Assembly: GCA_016191335.1 (NCBI GenBank)
Contig: JACPOW010000099.1
Coordinates: 40,297 to 104,296, forward strand
From: Elusimicrobiota bacterium
GTDB lineage: Bacteria; Elusimicrobiota; Elusimicrobia; UBA1565; UBA9628
Direction of reading: 5' to 3'
DNA length: 64,000 nt
Part shown: positions 33,179-40,830 of the stretch, in pieces
Position numbering within the stretch: position 1 is the stretch's first letter
Layout of the letters: each line of letters begins with the position of its first letter
The notes under the pieces: generated by a model
Database searches by the model: none
Told to the model about the DNA's origin: nothing
What the model saw: only the letters and a program-made list of their open reading frames with translations
Position numbers and translations under genes: made by a program

Positions 33179-34159
33179 CTACAGCCCCCGCGCGCGCAGG
33201 TCGTGGACCTGGAGCAGGCCCACCGCGCGCCCGCGCCGGTCGACGACGGGCAGGACGTTGAACGGGTTCTTGCGCTCCTCCATGACCGCGATCGCCCGGG
33301 CGGCGGAATCCTCGGGGCGCACCGTCGTCGGGCGCGGGTTCATGATCGTGCGGATGGAGAGGGACAGGGGGTTCTTGCCGGTCTCGAGCGAGCGCCGCAG
33401 GTCGTAGTCGGTGACGAGGCCGATGAAGCGCCCGCGCGCGTCGACGATCGACGCGGCCCCGGCCTGCTTGCGCGTGATCTCGAGCAGCAGGCGGCGCACG
33501 TCCTGGTCGGCGCGCACGACGGGGTTGTCCTCGCCGGAGCGCATCACGTCGGCGACGGTCAGGCTCAGCCGCTTGCCCAGGCGCCCGCTCGGGTGGTTGC
33601 GCGCGAAGTCGCCCGCGCCGAAGCTGCGGTACTTCATCAGGGCAACGGCCAGCGCGTCGCCGACGGCGAGGGCCACGGTCGTGCTCGAGGTCGGAGCGAG
33701 GTTCAGCGGGCAGGCCTCCTCGGCGATCGGCGTGTGGAGGACGACGGCGGCGCGGCGCGCGAGGGTGGACCGGGGGTTGGCGGTGAGCGCGATGAGCTTG
33801 GCGCCGCGGGCGCGCAGGTGGGGCAGGAGGGCGTTGAGCTCGTCGGACTCCCCGGACTTTCCCAACGCCAGCACGAGGTCCTGGCGCTGGACCATGCCCA
33901 GGCCGCCGTGCAGGGCCTCGGTCGGGTCCAGGTAGACCGCCGGCGTCCCCGTCGAGGAGAACGTCGCCGCGATCTTCTGCGCGATCGCGCCGGACTTGCC
34001 CACGCCGGTCAGGATGACCTTGCCGCGGCAGGCGGCGAGCAGCGCGATGGCGCGCGCGTACGGAGCGCCGATCGCGCGCCGGGTGCGCTTGAGCTCGGCG
34101 GCCTCGCAGTCGAGGACGCGGCGGATCTCGGCGAGGACGTCGACGCGGGGCTTCCTCAT
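33179..34159 (-). CDS. kpsF: D-arabinose-5-phosphate isomerase (KdsD/KpsF/GutQ family)
   Basis: A 326-residue protein with a SIS sugar-isomerase domain (GKVILTGVGKSGAIAQKIAATFSSTGTPA, LHGGLGMVQRQDLVLALGKSGESDE) followed by two CBS repeats (VADVMRSGEDNPVV and TIMNPRPTTVRPEDSAARAI). This arrangement catalyses ribulose-5-phosphate to arabinose-5-phosphate for Kdo. The Glu-Ala-Cys-Pro-Leu and GDALAVALM segments of the family are intact. Being inside a sugar locus suggests a dedicated paralogue for capsule or surface glycan; an alternative is a role in nonulosonate synthesis. The start at ATG 34159 overlaps the upstream stop (ATGA). Confidence 0.9.
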   Translation of the reverse strand: MRKPRVDVLAEIRRVLDCEAAELKRTRRAIGAPYARAIALLAACRGKVILTGVGKSGAIAQKIAATFSSTGTPAVYLDPTEALHGGLGMVQRQDLVLALGKSGESDELNALLPHLRARGAKLIALTANPRSTLARRAAVVLHTPIAEEACPLNLAPTSSTTVALAVGDALAVALMKYRSFGAGDFARNHPSGRLGKRLSLTVADVMRSGEDNPVVRADQDVRRLLLEITRKQAGAASIVDARGRFIGLVTDYDLRRSLETGKNPLSLSIRTIMNPRPTTVRPEDSAARAIAVMEERKNPFNVLPVVDRRGRAVGLLQVHDLRARGL

Positions 34160-35325
34160 CGCAGGATCGAGGTCACCGCGTCGATGACGTCGGAGACGTC
34201 CTCGTCGGTGAGCTTGGCGGAGAGGGGCAGCGAGAGCGTGCGCTCGCCGATGAACTCGGCGTTGGGGAAGTCCCCGGCCTTGTGGCCGAGGAGCTTGCGG
34301 TAGAACGGCTGCAGGTGCAGCGCGAGGTAATGCACGCCCGTCCCGATGTTGAGGGCGTTGAGCTCCGAGAGCACCTGGTCGCGCGTCTTGCCCCGCTTGT
34401 CGGAGTCGATGAGCAAGGTGTAGAGATGATAGCCGTGGCGCGTGCCCGCCTCGGGGGCGGCCGGCGTGAAGCACGGCAGGCCCGCGAAGGCCTCGTCGTA
34501 GCGCTTCCAGATCTCCTGGCGGCGGCGCCAATAGACGTCGATGTTCGGCATCTGGTGCAGGCCCAGCGCGGCCTGCATGTCGGTCATGTTGTACTTGAAG
34601 CCGGCGTAGAGCACCTCGTAGTGCTTGTAGCCGTCGTCGGAGAAGCGCTTCCAGGCGTCCTTGCTCATGCCGTGCAGGGCGAGGATCTTGATCTTGTCGG
34701 CGAGCTCGGCGTTGTCGGTCAGGACCATGCCGCCCTCGGCGGTGGTGATGTTCTTGGTCACGTAGAAGCTCAGGGTCCCGAACTCCCCGAACGTCCCGGC
34801 CTTGCGGCCGCGGTACTCGGTCTCGATGGCGTGGGCGCAGTCCTCGACCATGGCGAGCTTATGCTTGCGCGCGAGCTCCCCGAGCGCGTCCATGTCGCAG
34901 GGGCGCCCGGCGAAGTGCACGGGCAGGATGGCGCGCGTCCGGGACGTGATCCTGGAGGCGATCTTCGCCGGGTCGATGTTCTGGGTGCCCCGCTCGCAGT
35001 CCACGAGGACCGGCTTGGCCCCGGCGTGGATGATCGCGTTGAGGGTGGCGCAAAACGTCATCGGGGTGGTGATGACCTCGTCGCCGGGCTTGAGGTCGAG
35101 GGCGGCCAAGGACAGGTGCAGGGCCGCGGTGCAGGAGCTGACCGCGATGGCGTGCTTGGAGCCCTTGTAGTCGCGGACCAGGTCTTCGAACTTCTTGACC
35201 TTGGGGCCGGTGCCGATCCACCCTGAGCGGAGGGTGGCGACGACCTCCTGGATGGCGGCCTCCTCGATGAGGGGGCTGCCGAAAACGAGGAAATCCTTGC
35301 GTTTCTTGGAGGGGGTGGTCTTCAT
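34156..35325 (-). CDS. ArnB/PseC-like sugar 4-aminotransferase (DegT family)
   Basis: A 389-residue PLP enzyme. SSCTAALHLSLAAL, MVEDCAHAIE (Asp162) and SFYVTKNITTAEGG with Lys191 as Schiff base are intact; the SGWIGTGPKVKKFE start and the TGVHYLALHLQPFY closing segment match ArnB/perosamine-synthase-type 4-aminotransferases of UDP- or GDP-4-keto sugars. It is the first gene after the strong 35.3-kb promoter. ATG 35325 is chosen; an in-frame TTG at 35331 is 6 nt nearer the promoter and, with a start near 35334, could be used as an almost leaderless start. Distinct from the LegC-type enzyme at 42.6 kb. Confidence 0.88.
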   Translation of the reverse strand: MKTTPSKKRKDFLVFGSPLIEEAAIQEVVATLRSGWIGTGPKVKKFEDLVRDYKGSKHAIAVSSCTAALHLSLAALDLKPGDEVITTPMTFCATLNAIIHAGAKPVLVDCERGTQNIDPAKIASRITSRTRAILPVHFAGRPCDMDALGELARKHKLAMVEDCAHAIETEYRGRKAGTFGEFGTLSFYVTKNITTAEGGMVLTDNAELADKIKILALHGMSKDAWKRFSDDGYKHYEVLYAGFKYNMTDMQAALGLHQMPNIDVYWRRRQEIWKRYDEAFAGLPCFTPAAPEAGTRHGYHLYTLLIDSDKRGKTRDQVLSELNALNIGTGVHYLALHLQPFYRKLLGHKAGDFPNAEFIGERTLSLPLSAKLTDEDVSDVIDAVTSILR

Positions 35326-35340
35326 GTTCAATGAGTGAAC
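35326..35340. promoter_or_regulatory. 15-bp palindromic operator candidate (copy 1)
   Basis: GTTCACTCATTGAAC on the minus strand begins immediately after TATAAT and ends at the ATG, so the predicted transcription start falls in its middle. The flanking T and A extend the arms to 6 bp. It matches copy 2 at 62282-62296 at 13 of 15 positions. Confidence 0.65.
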
Positions 35341-35349
35341 ATTATACCA
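35341..35349 (-). promoter_or_regulatory. Extended consensus -10 TG-G-TATAAT overlapping a stop codon
   Basis: Minus-strand TATAAT (35346-35341) with upstream TGG is a perfect hexamer. Its TAA is the stop codon of the upstream GT4 gene. It should drive the operon from the ArnB-like gene through the regulator, legB and beyond. Confidence 0.72.
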
Positions 35350-36586
35350 TTCGCGGCGAAAGGAGCGACCGGTACAACGCAGCGTAACGCTCCACGGAGG
35401 CCCGGGCCGTGAAGCGCTCCTGGAACCGGGCGGCGGCGGCCTTCCCGAGACGTTCCCGCAGGGCCGCGTCCCCGCAGGCCCGCGCCAGGGCCGCCGTCAG
35501 CCCGGCGACGTCCCCCGGCGGGACCAGGAGGCCGCTTACCTCGTGCTCGAACTGCTCCGCCACCCCGCCCACCGCCGTGACCACCACGGTCTTGCTCAGG
35601 CTCATGGCCTCGAGGGTCACGTTGGGGAAGTCCTCGTAGCCCGTCGACGGGAGGGCCACGACGTCGGCCGCGTTGAACAGGTTGAAGTGCCGCGACTCCC
35701 AGCCCAGGAAGAGCACGTCGCGCTCGAGGCCCAGCTCCCGGCTATACGCCTCGAGCTCGGGGCGCAGGAACCCGTCGCCGCCGAGCGCCGTCACGGGAAA
35801 GGGCGAGAGCCCCTCCTTCTTGAGCCGGGCCAGGGCCTCGAAGAGGACGCGGTGGCCCTTGCGCGGCTCAAGCACGGCGACGACCGCGATCAGGGGCCTT
35901 CCCTCGGGGACGCCGAGGCGCCGCCGGACCTGCTCCGGGGTCTCGGTGACCTCGCGCGCGGCGATGCCGTTGGGCGCGGAGACCGAGGCGTCCGCGCCCA
36001 GCCCCAGCACGGCGGCCAGCGCCCGGCGGCCGTGCTCGGAGGCGGTCACGAACAGGGAGGCTGAGCGGACCGCGAGCCGGTCGAGCGGCCAGTCGAGCCA
36101 GCGGTCGGGACCGGCGTAGGGCACGGGGAGGTTGTTGACCACATGCACGACCTTCTCGACGTTCCTGAGGCGCGCGGCGATCCCCGCCGCGAGGCAGGAG
36201 GCCGCGCCGGGAAACCCTCCGTTGTTGATGTGGAGGATGTCGATGGGCTCCGCGCCCAGGGACCGGTAAAGCAGCCGGACATTCCAGAGCATGAGCCAGT
36301 ATTTGACGAGGAAGACCCGCATGAGGGCCTTGTACAGGCCGCGAAACGGATTGGGCCAGCCGTTCGCGAGCCCCGAGACCTGGTGGAAGTCGAGCAGCGG
36401 CAGCGGGATCAGACGAGGAGGAGCAGGGACTCGCGCCTTGAAGCCCTCCTCGTATTCCGGAGAAGTCCGGTAGCTGAAGGAGACCTCGTATTCACGCAGA
36501 AACTTTTCATCGGAGAAAAAGTTCGCGAGCATGTTTTCACACCCGGCGAAATAGTCGCAGTCCGAATGGAACCGGACGCGGATCAT
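35342..36586 (-). CDS. Glycosyltransferase family 4
   Basis: A 414-residue GT-B enzyme. N-terminal IDILHINNGGFPGAASCLAAGIAAR and VSAPNGIAAREV lead to VVAVLEPRKGHRVLFEAL and the donor-site segment LFNAADVVALPSTGYEDFPNVTLEAMSLSKTVVVTAVGG, with an EDFPNVTLE acidic pair. No membrane segment is evident apart from a hydrophobic patch (MRVFLVKYWLMLWNVRLL) that could bind the membrane surface. It overlaps the upstream acyltransferase gene by ATGA, and its stop codon lies inside the next promoter. Confidence 0.87.
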   Translation of the reverse strand: MIRVRFHSDCDYFAGCENMLANFFSDEKFLREYEVSFSYRTSPEYEEGFKARVPAPPRLIPLPLLDFHQVSGLANGWPNPFRGLYKALMRVFLVKYWLMLWNVRLLYRSLGAEPIDILHINNGGFPGAASCLAAGIAARLRNVEKVVHVVNNLPVPYAGPDRWLDWPLDRLAVRSASLFVTASEHGRRALAAVLGLGADASVSAPNGIAAREVTETPEQVRRRLGVPEGRPLIAVVAVLEPRKGHRVLFEALARLKKEGLSPFPVTALGGDGFLRPELEAYSRELGLERDVLFLGWESRHFNLFNAADVVALPSTGYEDFPNVTLEAMSLSKTVVVTAVGGVAEQFEHEVSGLLVPPGDVAGLTAALARACGDAALRERLGKAAAARFQERFTARASVERYAALYRSLLSPRMV

Positions 36587-37167
36587 GCGGCCGGCGCGTC
36601 CGCCCGGAGGACGACCTTCGCGGGGCTGCCGAAGGCCATCCCGTAGTCGGGGACGTCCTTGTGGAGCACGGTGTTGGGGCCGACGACCGCGTTGCGCCCG
36701 ACGGTCACGCCGGGACGGATGACGGCGCCGGTGCCGATCCAGCAGCCTCGCTTGAGCAGCACGGGGCCCTTGATCTGGTCGCCCTGATGCATGATGGGGA
36801 CCTCGGGGTCCTTGTAGAAGTGGTCCGTGTCGGCGATGTAGACGCGGTCGGCGATCATGACGTCGTCCTCGAGGCGGATGTCGTTGAACGCGTTGATGTG
36901 GACGAAGCGCCCGAGGTAGCAGCCGTCGCCGATGATCAAAGAGGGCTTGCCGTCCTCGCGGGGCAGGCAGTTGAACCAGGCGAGCTCCCGGATCTCCACG
37001 CGCTCGCCGACCTCGATGGAAGCCGGGTTGCTCATCGCGCAGGTCGGCTCGACCGTCGAGCCCTTCCCGAAGCGGCGGAAGCGGCCGCGCACCGCGGTGG
37101 TCCAGAGGCCGACCTTGAGGCGGCGGGTGAGGCCGGCGGCGTACTCGAGCAGTCTCTGTCGGGTCAT
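36583..37167 (-). CDS. Left-handed beta-helix (WcaF/LacA-type) acyltransferase
   Basis: A 194-residue hexapeptide-repeat acyltransferase. Repeats of the [LIV]-G-x4 type run through IEVGERVEIRELAWFN, LIIGDGCYLGRFVHINAF, LEDDVMIADRVYIADTDHFY and GCWIGTGAVIRPGVTVGRNAVVGPNTVLHKD, ending with the usual VPDYGMAFGSPAKVV. The catalytic His is probably in DTDHFY. It would O- or N-acetylate a sugar in the surface glycan using acyl-CoA. Flanked by a TylF-like methyltransferase and a GT4 in one transcription unit. Confidence 0.87.
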   Translation of the reverse strand: MTRQRLLEYAAGLTRRLKVGLWTTAVRGRFRRFGKGSTVEPTCAMSNPASIEVGERVEIRELAWFNCLPREDGKPSLIIGDGCYLGRFVHINAFNDIRLEDDVMIADRVYIADTDHFYKDPEVPIMHQGDQIKGPVLLKRGCWIGTGAVIRPGVTVGRNAVVGPNTVLHKDVPDYGMAFGSPAKVVLRADAPAA

Positions 37168-37168
37168 G

Positions 37169-37951
37169 TCACTTGATCCAGTAGCGGGATTCGCCGTCGA
37201 TGTGGTGGAGATACGCGGTGATGCCCTTGTTCTTGCGGAACTCGTCGACGGCCTTGCGGCAGCCCTCGTAGGCCCCGTAGTCGTCGATGATCACGAAGCC
37301 GCCGGGGACGACCTTGTCGTAGAGGTGCTCGAGGCAGACCTTGGTCGAGGCGTACCAGTCCCCGTCGAGGCGCAGGATCGCGATCTCGGGGATCCCGGCC
37401 TTGGGCAAGGTATCCTGGAACCAGCCGACATGATAGTGGATCCTCTCGGCGGGGTAGCCGACGGTCTTCTCGAGGAGGTCCTTGTTGCCGGCGAGCGTCC
37501 CCGCCCCGCCCATCGAGTCGTAGAACCCCGCGACGGGCGCGAGCTTGCCGGCCGTGCCGCCGTCCTTGCTCCACGCCTTCACCTCGCGGACGGCGCGTTC
37601 GCCGTCGACGGCCTGGTCGGGCTCGCAGATGTCGGTGAACGAGTCGAAGAGATGCAGGTCGCGCCGCGCGGCGCCGCGCTCCAGGTTCGCCAAGGCCATC
37701 AGGGCCACGCTGCCCCCTTTCCAGACGCCGCATTCGACGAAGGCGCCGGGAAGGCGGACCTCCTCGCAGTGGGCCGCCTGCTGATAGAGCGTGATCAGAC
37801 GCTCGGGCGGGAGCATCGTGAAAGGACGGATCTTCGCGATCGCCGTCTCGGCTTCGGTCTCGAGCTCGTAGCCGCGGCGCGCAGGGCCTGTCTTTCTCCG
37901 GAGCTCGTAGCCGAGCCCGGCGAAAAGGTTCTTCAGAAGAGGTTTGAGCAT
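37169..37951 (-). CDS. TylF/MycF-family methyltransferase
   Basis: A 260-residue SAM-dependent methyltransferase of the TylF (macrocin O-methyltransferase) family, which methylates sugar hydroxyls and is frequent in polysaccharide loci. AFVECGVWKGGSVALMA is motif I, LHLFDSFTDICEPD the acidic loop, and ILRLDGDWYASTKVCLEHLYDKVVPGGFVIIDDYG holds the conserved metal-binding Asp residues. It lies 10 bp after the radical SAM gene and 1 bp before the acyltransferase, so the three are probably co-transcribed. Confidence 0.87.
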   Translation of the reverse strand: MLKPLLKNLFAGLGYELRRKTGPARRGYELETEAETAIAKIRPFTMLPPERLITLYQQAAHCEEVRLPGAFVECGVWKGGSVALMALANLERGAARRDLHLFDSFTDICEPDQAVDGERAVREVKAWSKDGGTAGKLAPVAGFYDSMGGAGTLAGNKDLLEKTVGYPAERIHYHVGWFQDTLPKAGIPEIAILRLDGDWYASTKVCLEHLYDKVVPGGFVIIDDYGAYEGCRKAVDEFRKNKGITAYLHHIDGESRYWIK

Positions 37952-37961
37952 CGGCCCGGCC

Positions 37962-40091
37962 TTAGTTGGACAGCGTGTAGCGCGTGAACTGGTCGACGGC
38001 TTCCTTCGCGGCGTCGCCGTCGCGCTGGCCGCGCGGGACGATCTTGCGGAAGAGGCTCTCGACGTTGCTGACGCGCGTGACGATCTTGCTCAGCGCGTTG
38101 GCGTGCGTGCCATAGCGCGTGAACTGGTCGGCGCGCGTCGCGAGCTGCTCCTTCGTGTAGAAGAAATCGTAGACGACCGGCTTCTCTCCCAGGAACGCCG
38201 ACAGGGGCGTGCCGAGAGGCGCCTGCTTCCAAGCGATCAGGTCGTAGCGCGTCTCGAGGGAGCGCGGCGCGACGTCGCCCGCCGCGTCGAGCAGGCCGGC
38301 GAGCTTGTTCTTCGTGAACGCGGCGAGCAGCGCGATCTCCGTCTCGGCCTCGGGCCCGGCCTTGCTCTCGGAGGCGATCGCGCGGCAGTGCGAGGCGAGG
38401 TAATCGATCCACGCCTCCGCGCCGAATGCGAGGCTCATCGCTTTGTACTTGTAGATGACGTTGCCGCCGACCTCGCCCGTGGCGAGCTTGCGGTAATTCT
38501 CTTCCTTTCGGTAGTGGGCGGTGAGGTCCTGCTCGTTGTCCCACAGCTCGCCGCGCGTTTCGTCCATGAATCCTTTCACGAGCTCCCGCACCTTCGGCGG
38601 CGCGTTCCCGAGGTCGCCGTACAGGCGCAGGATGAAATCGAACAAGGTGATCCCCGAGCGAGCGCTCGCCTGCTTGAAGAGCTCATGGAACGGACGGCTG
38701 TTGTGCATGACCTCGACCATCAATGCCAGCCCGCGGATCCACAGGTAGTCGTCGAAGCTCATGTCCTTATTCGCGATCCCGCTCTCCTCGACGTCGAAGA
38801 CCCGCTCGCCGGCGTAGTCGCCGAAGTTCAGGGGGACGATGCGGTATTTGCCCTTGATCTCGAACTTGTCCCGGTACTCCGGATCCTTGAAATAGGTGCC
38901 GTGCAGCAGCATGAGGGAGTAGGTGCAGACGCTGCTGACGCCCGCCTCGATGATCTGGCGCATGCCGCGCACGAAGGACTCCCGCGTTTCGCCGGGCAGC
39001 CCGATGATCAGCTCTCCTTTAGTCGCGCGACCGGCCTCGTTGAGGCTCTTGTTGACCTCGACATAGTGGTCGATCTTGATGTTGTCGCGCTTGATGTTCT
39101 TGAGCACGGTCTCGTCCATGGACTGGACGGACATGTTGACCGAGAAGGTGTTCCCCATGATCTGGGTGATGTCGATGACGCGTTCCTTCGCGTTCTTGCC
39201 CGTCGTCGCCATGATCTGCCGCGGCCAGCCGAGGTCCTTCTGCGTCTTGACGAGCATCTCGCAGATCTCGCGGTCGCGCGGATACATCGCGAAGTTCGTG
39301 TCGGCGATGTGCAGGTTGACGATGCCGTGCTTCGCCGCGCGCGGCGCGATGTAGGCGATCTCCTCCTTCACGCGCTCGAGGGAGAACATGTTGATCTTGT
39401 TGAAGTACCCGGAGCCCGTGTGGCAGAAGGTGCACAGGAAGGGGCAGCCGCGGTTCGTCTCCAGAAAAGGGGTCAGGCGGCCGTCGAAGAAATGCTCCAG
39501 CATCCCGTTGAGGTAGGGGGAGGGGATGTCGTCGAGGCAGCGCAGGCGCTCGGGGCGCGGGCCGTGGACCAGCACGGGCTTCGCGGATCGGCGGCTTTCG
39601 GGGAGGATGTAGACGCAGCCCGGGATCTCCCGGCCGTCGAGCGCCTTCGAGCCGCGCTCGGGCCCGGCGAGAAGCGTCGAGAGCAGGCCGGAGAACGCCT
39701 GCTCGCCCTCGAGCTCCACGTGCAGGTCCGTGTTCGGACGGGCGAGCAGGTAGCCCGTCTGATGTTCCTGCTTGTGCGGGAAATTGGTGCCGCCCTGGAC
39801 GGTCAGCGTGTCGGGGCGCAGCTCCTTCGCGTAGCCCGCTATCCGCTCGGACAGGTTGCTGTTCCAGGAGTAGTTGCTCAGCGCGATCACGTCCGGGGGA
39901 GCTTGCTTGATCGCGTCGATCACGGACTGGGGATACTTGAATAGGCGCACGTCGATCGCGTCGCCGTGATGCTTCTTGGCGTACGCGGCGATGAACCCCA
40001 CGTTGATCGGAATGGTGTCGGACACCAGGACGACGGTGTCGTGGGTGAGGTCGCACAAATAGACGCGCAGAGGGCGGTTCGACGAGGCCAT
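37962..40091 (-). CDS. B12-binding-type radical SAM protein with long C-terminal extension
   Basis: A 709-residue protein. The N-terminal ~190 residues resemble a cobalamin-binding domain (PINVGFIAAYAKKHHGD, VIALSNYSWNSN, VQGGTNFP) but the DxHxxG cobalamin motif is not seen. The radical SAM core begins LETNRGCPFLCTFCHTG (CxxxCxxC), followed by NLHIADTNFAMYPRD and GELIIGLPGETRESF. About 230 further residues, including DVEESGIANKDMSFDDYLWIRGLAL, form a domain I do not recognise. It leads a unit with a TylF methyltransferase and acyltransferase, suggesting sugar or lipid modification. TACAAT 6 nt before the ATG suggests a leaderless transcript. Confidence 0.85.
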   Translation of the reverse strand: MASSNRPLRVYLCDLTHDTVVLVSDTIPINVGFIAAYAKKHHGDAIDVRLFKYPQSVIDAIKQAPPDVIALSNYSWNSNLSERIAGYAKELRPDTLTVQGGTNFPHKQEHQTGYLLARPNTDLHVELEGEQAFSGLLSTLLAGPERGSKALDGREIPGCVYILPESRRSAKPVLVHGPRPERLRCLDDIPSPYLNGMLEHFFDGRLTPFLETNRGCPFLCTFCHTGSGYFNKINMFSLERVKEEIAYIAPRAAKHGIVNLHIADTNFAMYPRDREICEMLVKTQKDLGWPRQIMATTGKNAKERVIDITQIMGNTFSVNMSVQSMDETVLKNIKRDNIKIDHYVEVNKSLNEAGRATKGELIIGLPGETRESFVRGMRQIIEAGVSSVCTYSLMLLHGTYFKDPEYRDKFEIKGKYRIVPLNFGDYAGERVFDVEESGIANKDMSFDDYLWIRGLALMVEVMHNSRPFHELFKQASARSGITLFDFILRLYGDLGNAPPKVRELVKGFMDETRGELWDNEQDLTAHYRKEENYRKLATGEVGGNVIYKYKAMSLAFGAEAWIDYLASHCRAIASESKAGPEAETEIALLAAFTKNKLAGLLDAAGDVAPRSLETRYDLIAWKQAPLGTPLSAFLGEKPVVYDFFYTKEQLATRADQFTRYGTHANALSKIVTRVSNVESLFRKIVPRGQRDGDAAKEAVDQFTRYTLSN

Positions 40092-40097
40092 AGGTAT

Positions 40098-40103
40098 ATT
40101 GTA
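40098..40103 (-). promoter_or_regulatory. -10 TACAAT of the radical SAM gene
   Basis: Minus-strand TACAAT (40103-40098) lies 6 nt before the ATG at 40091. It overlaps the + strand promoter candidate of the divergent methyltransferase. No clear -35. Confidence 0.5.
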
Positions 40104-40107
40104 CTTT
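40102..40107 (+). promoter_or_regulatory. -10 candidate TACTTT for the divergent methyltransferase
   Basis: TACTTT lies 6 nt before GTG 40114, giving a leaderless start; an alternative TATATT at 40095-40100 would give a leader of about 6 nt. Both overlap the minus-strand -10, so the divergent genes share promoter DNA. Confidence 0.35.
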
Positions 40108-40113
40108 AACGGG

Positions 40114-40830
40114 GTGCCCCTCGAAATGAACGCTTCCGAGCCCGCCGAGTCCTATTGGTCTTCGACCAAGATCGCCTCCGAGCTGGCCCTGCGCGCGCTG
40201 TCCGAGGCCGCGCCCCGGCACGCGCGCGGCCGGCTCCTCGACCTCGGCTGCGGCTCGAAGCCCTACGCGGGGCTCTTCGCCCCTCACGTCGCGTCCCATT
40301 TCGGCGTCGATTTCGGCGCGACGGCCGGCCTGCATTACGGGGAGGCGACCAAGGCCGACCTTCTCGTCGACGGCGCGGAGACGAAGCTGCCCGCGGGCTC
40401 CTTCGACACGATCCTCTGCACGCAGGTGCTCGAGCACGTGCTCGACACCGAGGCGTTCGTCGCCGAGTGCCACCGCCTGCTGGCCAAGGGGGGGAAGGGC
40501 ATCTTCACGGTCCCTTTCCTGTGGCAGTGCCACGCCGAGCCCAACGACTTCTACCGCTTCACGCGCTACGCGCTCCAGAGGATCTTCGAGGCCCGGGGGT
40601 TCCGCATCGTGGAGCTGCGCCCGATCGGGGGGGCGTACGCGGCGCTGATCCAGACGAAGATCGTCTCGATCCATTGCCGCGAGATCTCTAGCCTGCCGCG
40701 GCGGATCCTGCGCAAGGCGTGGAACCTGCTGCTGCTGCCGGTCCTGAACTGGAAGGCACTCCATCTCGACGGGCTGTTCTGGAACGACAAGCTCTGCCTG
40801 AACTACCTGCTCGTCGTCGCTAAGGACTGA
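40114..40830 (+). CDS. SAM-dependent methyltransferase (type 11)
   Basis: A 238-residue methyltransferase, the only + strand gene in the polysaccharide region. RLLDLGCGSKPYAGLFAPHV binds SAM; SFDTILCTQVLEHVLD and LAKGGKGIFTVPFLWQCHAEPNDFYRFTRYAL are typical of enzymes found in LPS and EPS clusters. The start could be GTG 40114 (used here, 6 nt after TACTTT) or ATG 40126; an earlier TTG lies inside the promoter. The last 11 bp overlap tail-to-tail with the LIC12162-type gene. Acceptor unknown. Confidence 0.82.
   Translation: MPLEMNASEPAESYWSSTKIASELALRALSEAAPRHARGRLLDLGCGSKPYAGLFAPHVASHFGVDFGATAGLHYGEATKADLLVDGAETKLPAGSFDTILCTQVLEHVLDTEAFVAECHRLLAKGGKGIFTVPFLWQCHAEPNDFYRFTRYALQRIFEARGFRIVELRPIGGAYAALIQTKIVSIHCREISSLPRRILRKAWNLLLLPVLNWKALHLDGLFWNDKLCLNYLLVVAKD

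Noticed and set aside
35326..35340. Reading the shared palindrome as a LexA box
   Set aside because: Known LexA sites are GTTC-N7-GTTC direct repeats or GAAC-N4-GTTC; here the half-sites are inverted with 5-7 nt between them, and the genes are not DNA repair genes.
35326..35340. Reading the shared palindrome as a 5' RNA hairpin
   Set aside because: With the adjacent -10 boxes the transcript would begin in the middle of the repeat at both sites, so the stem could not form in RNA.
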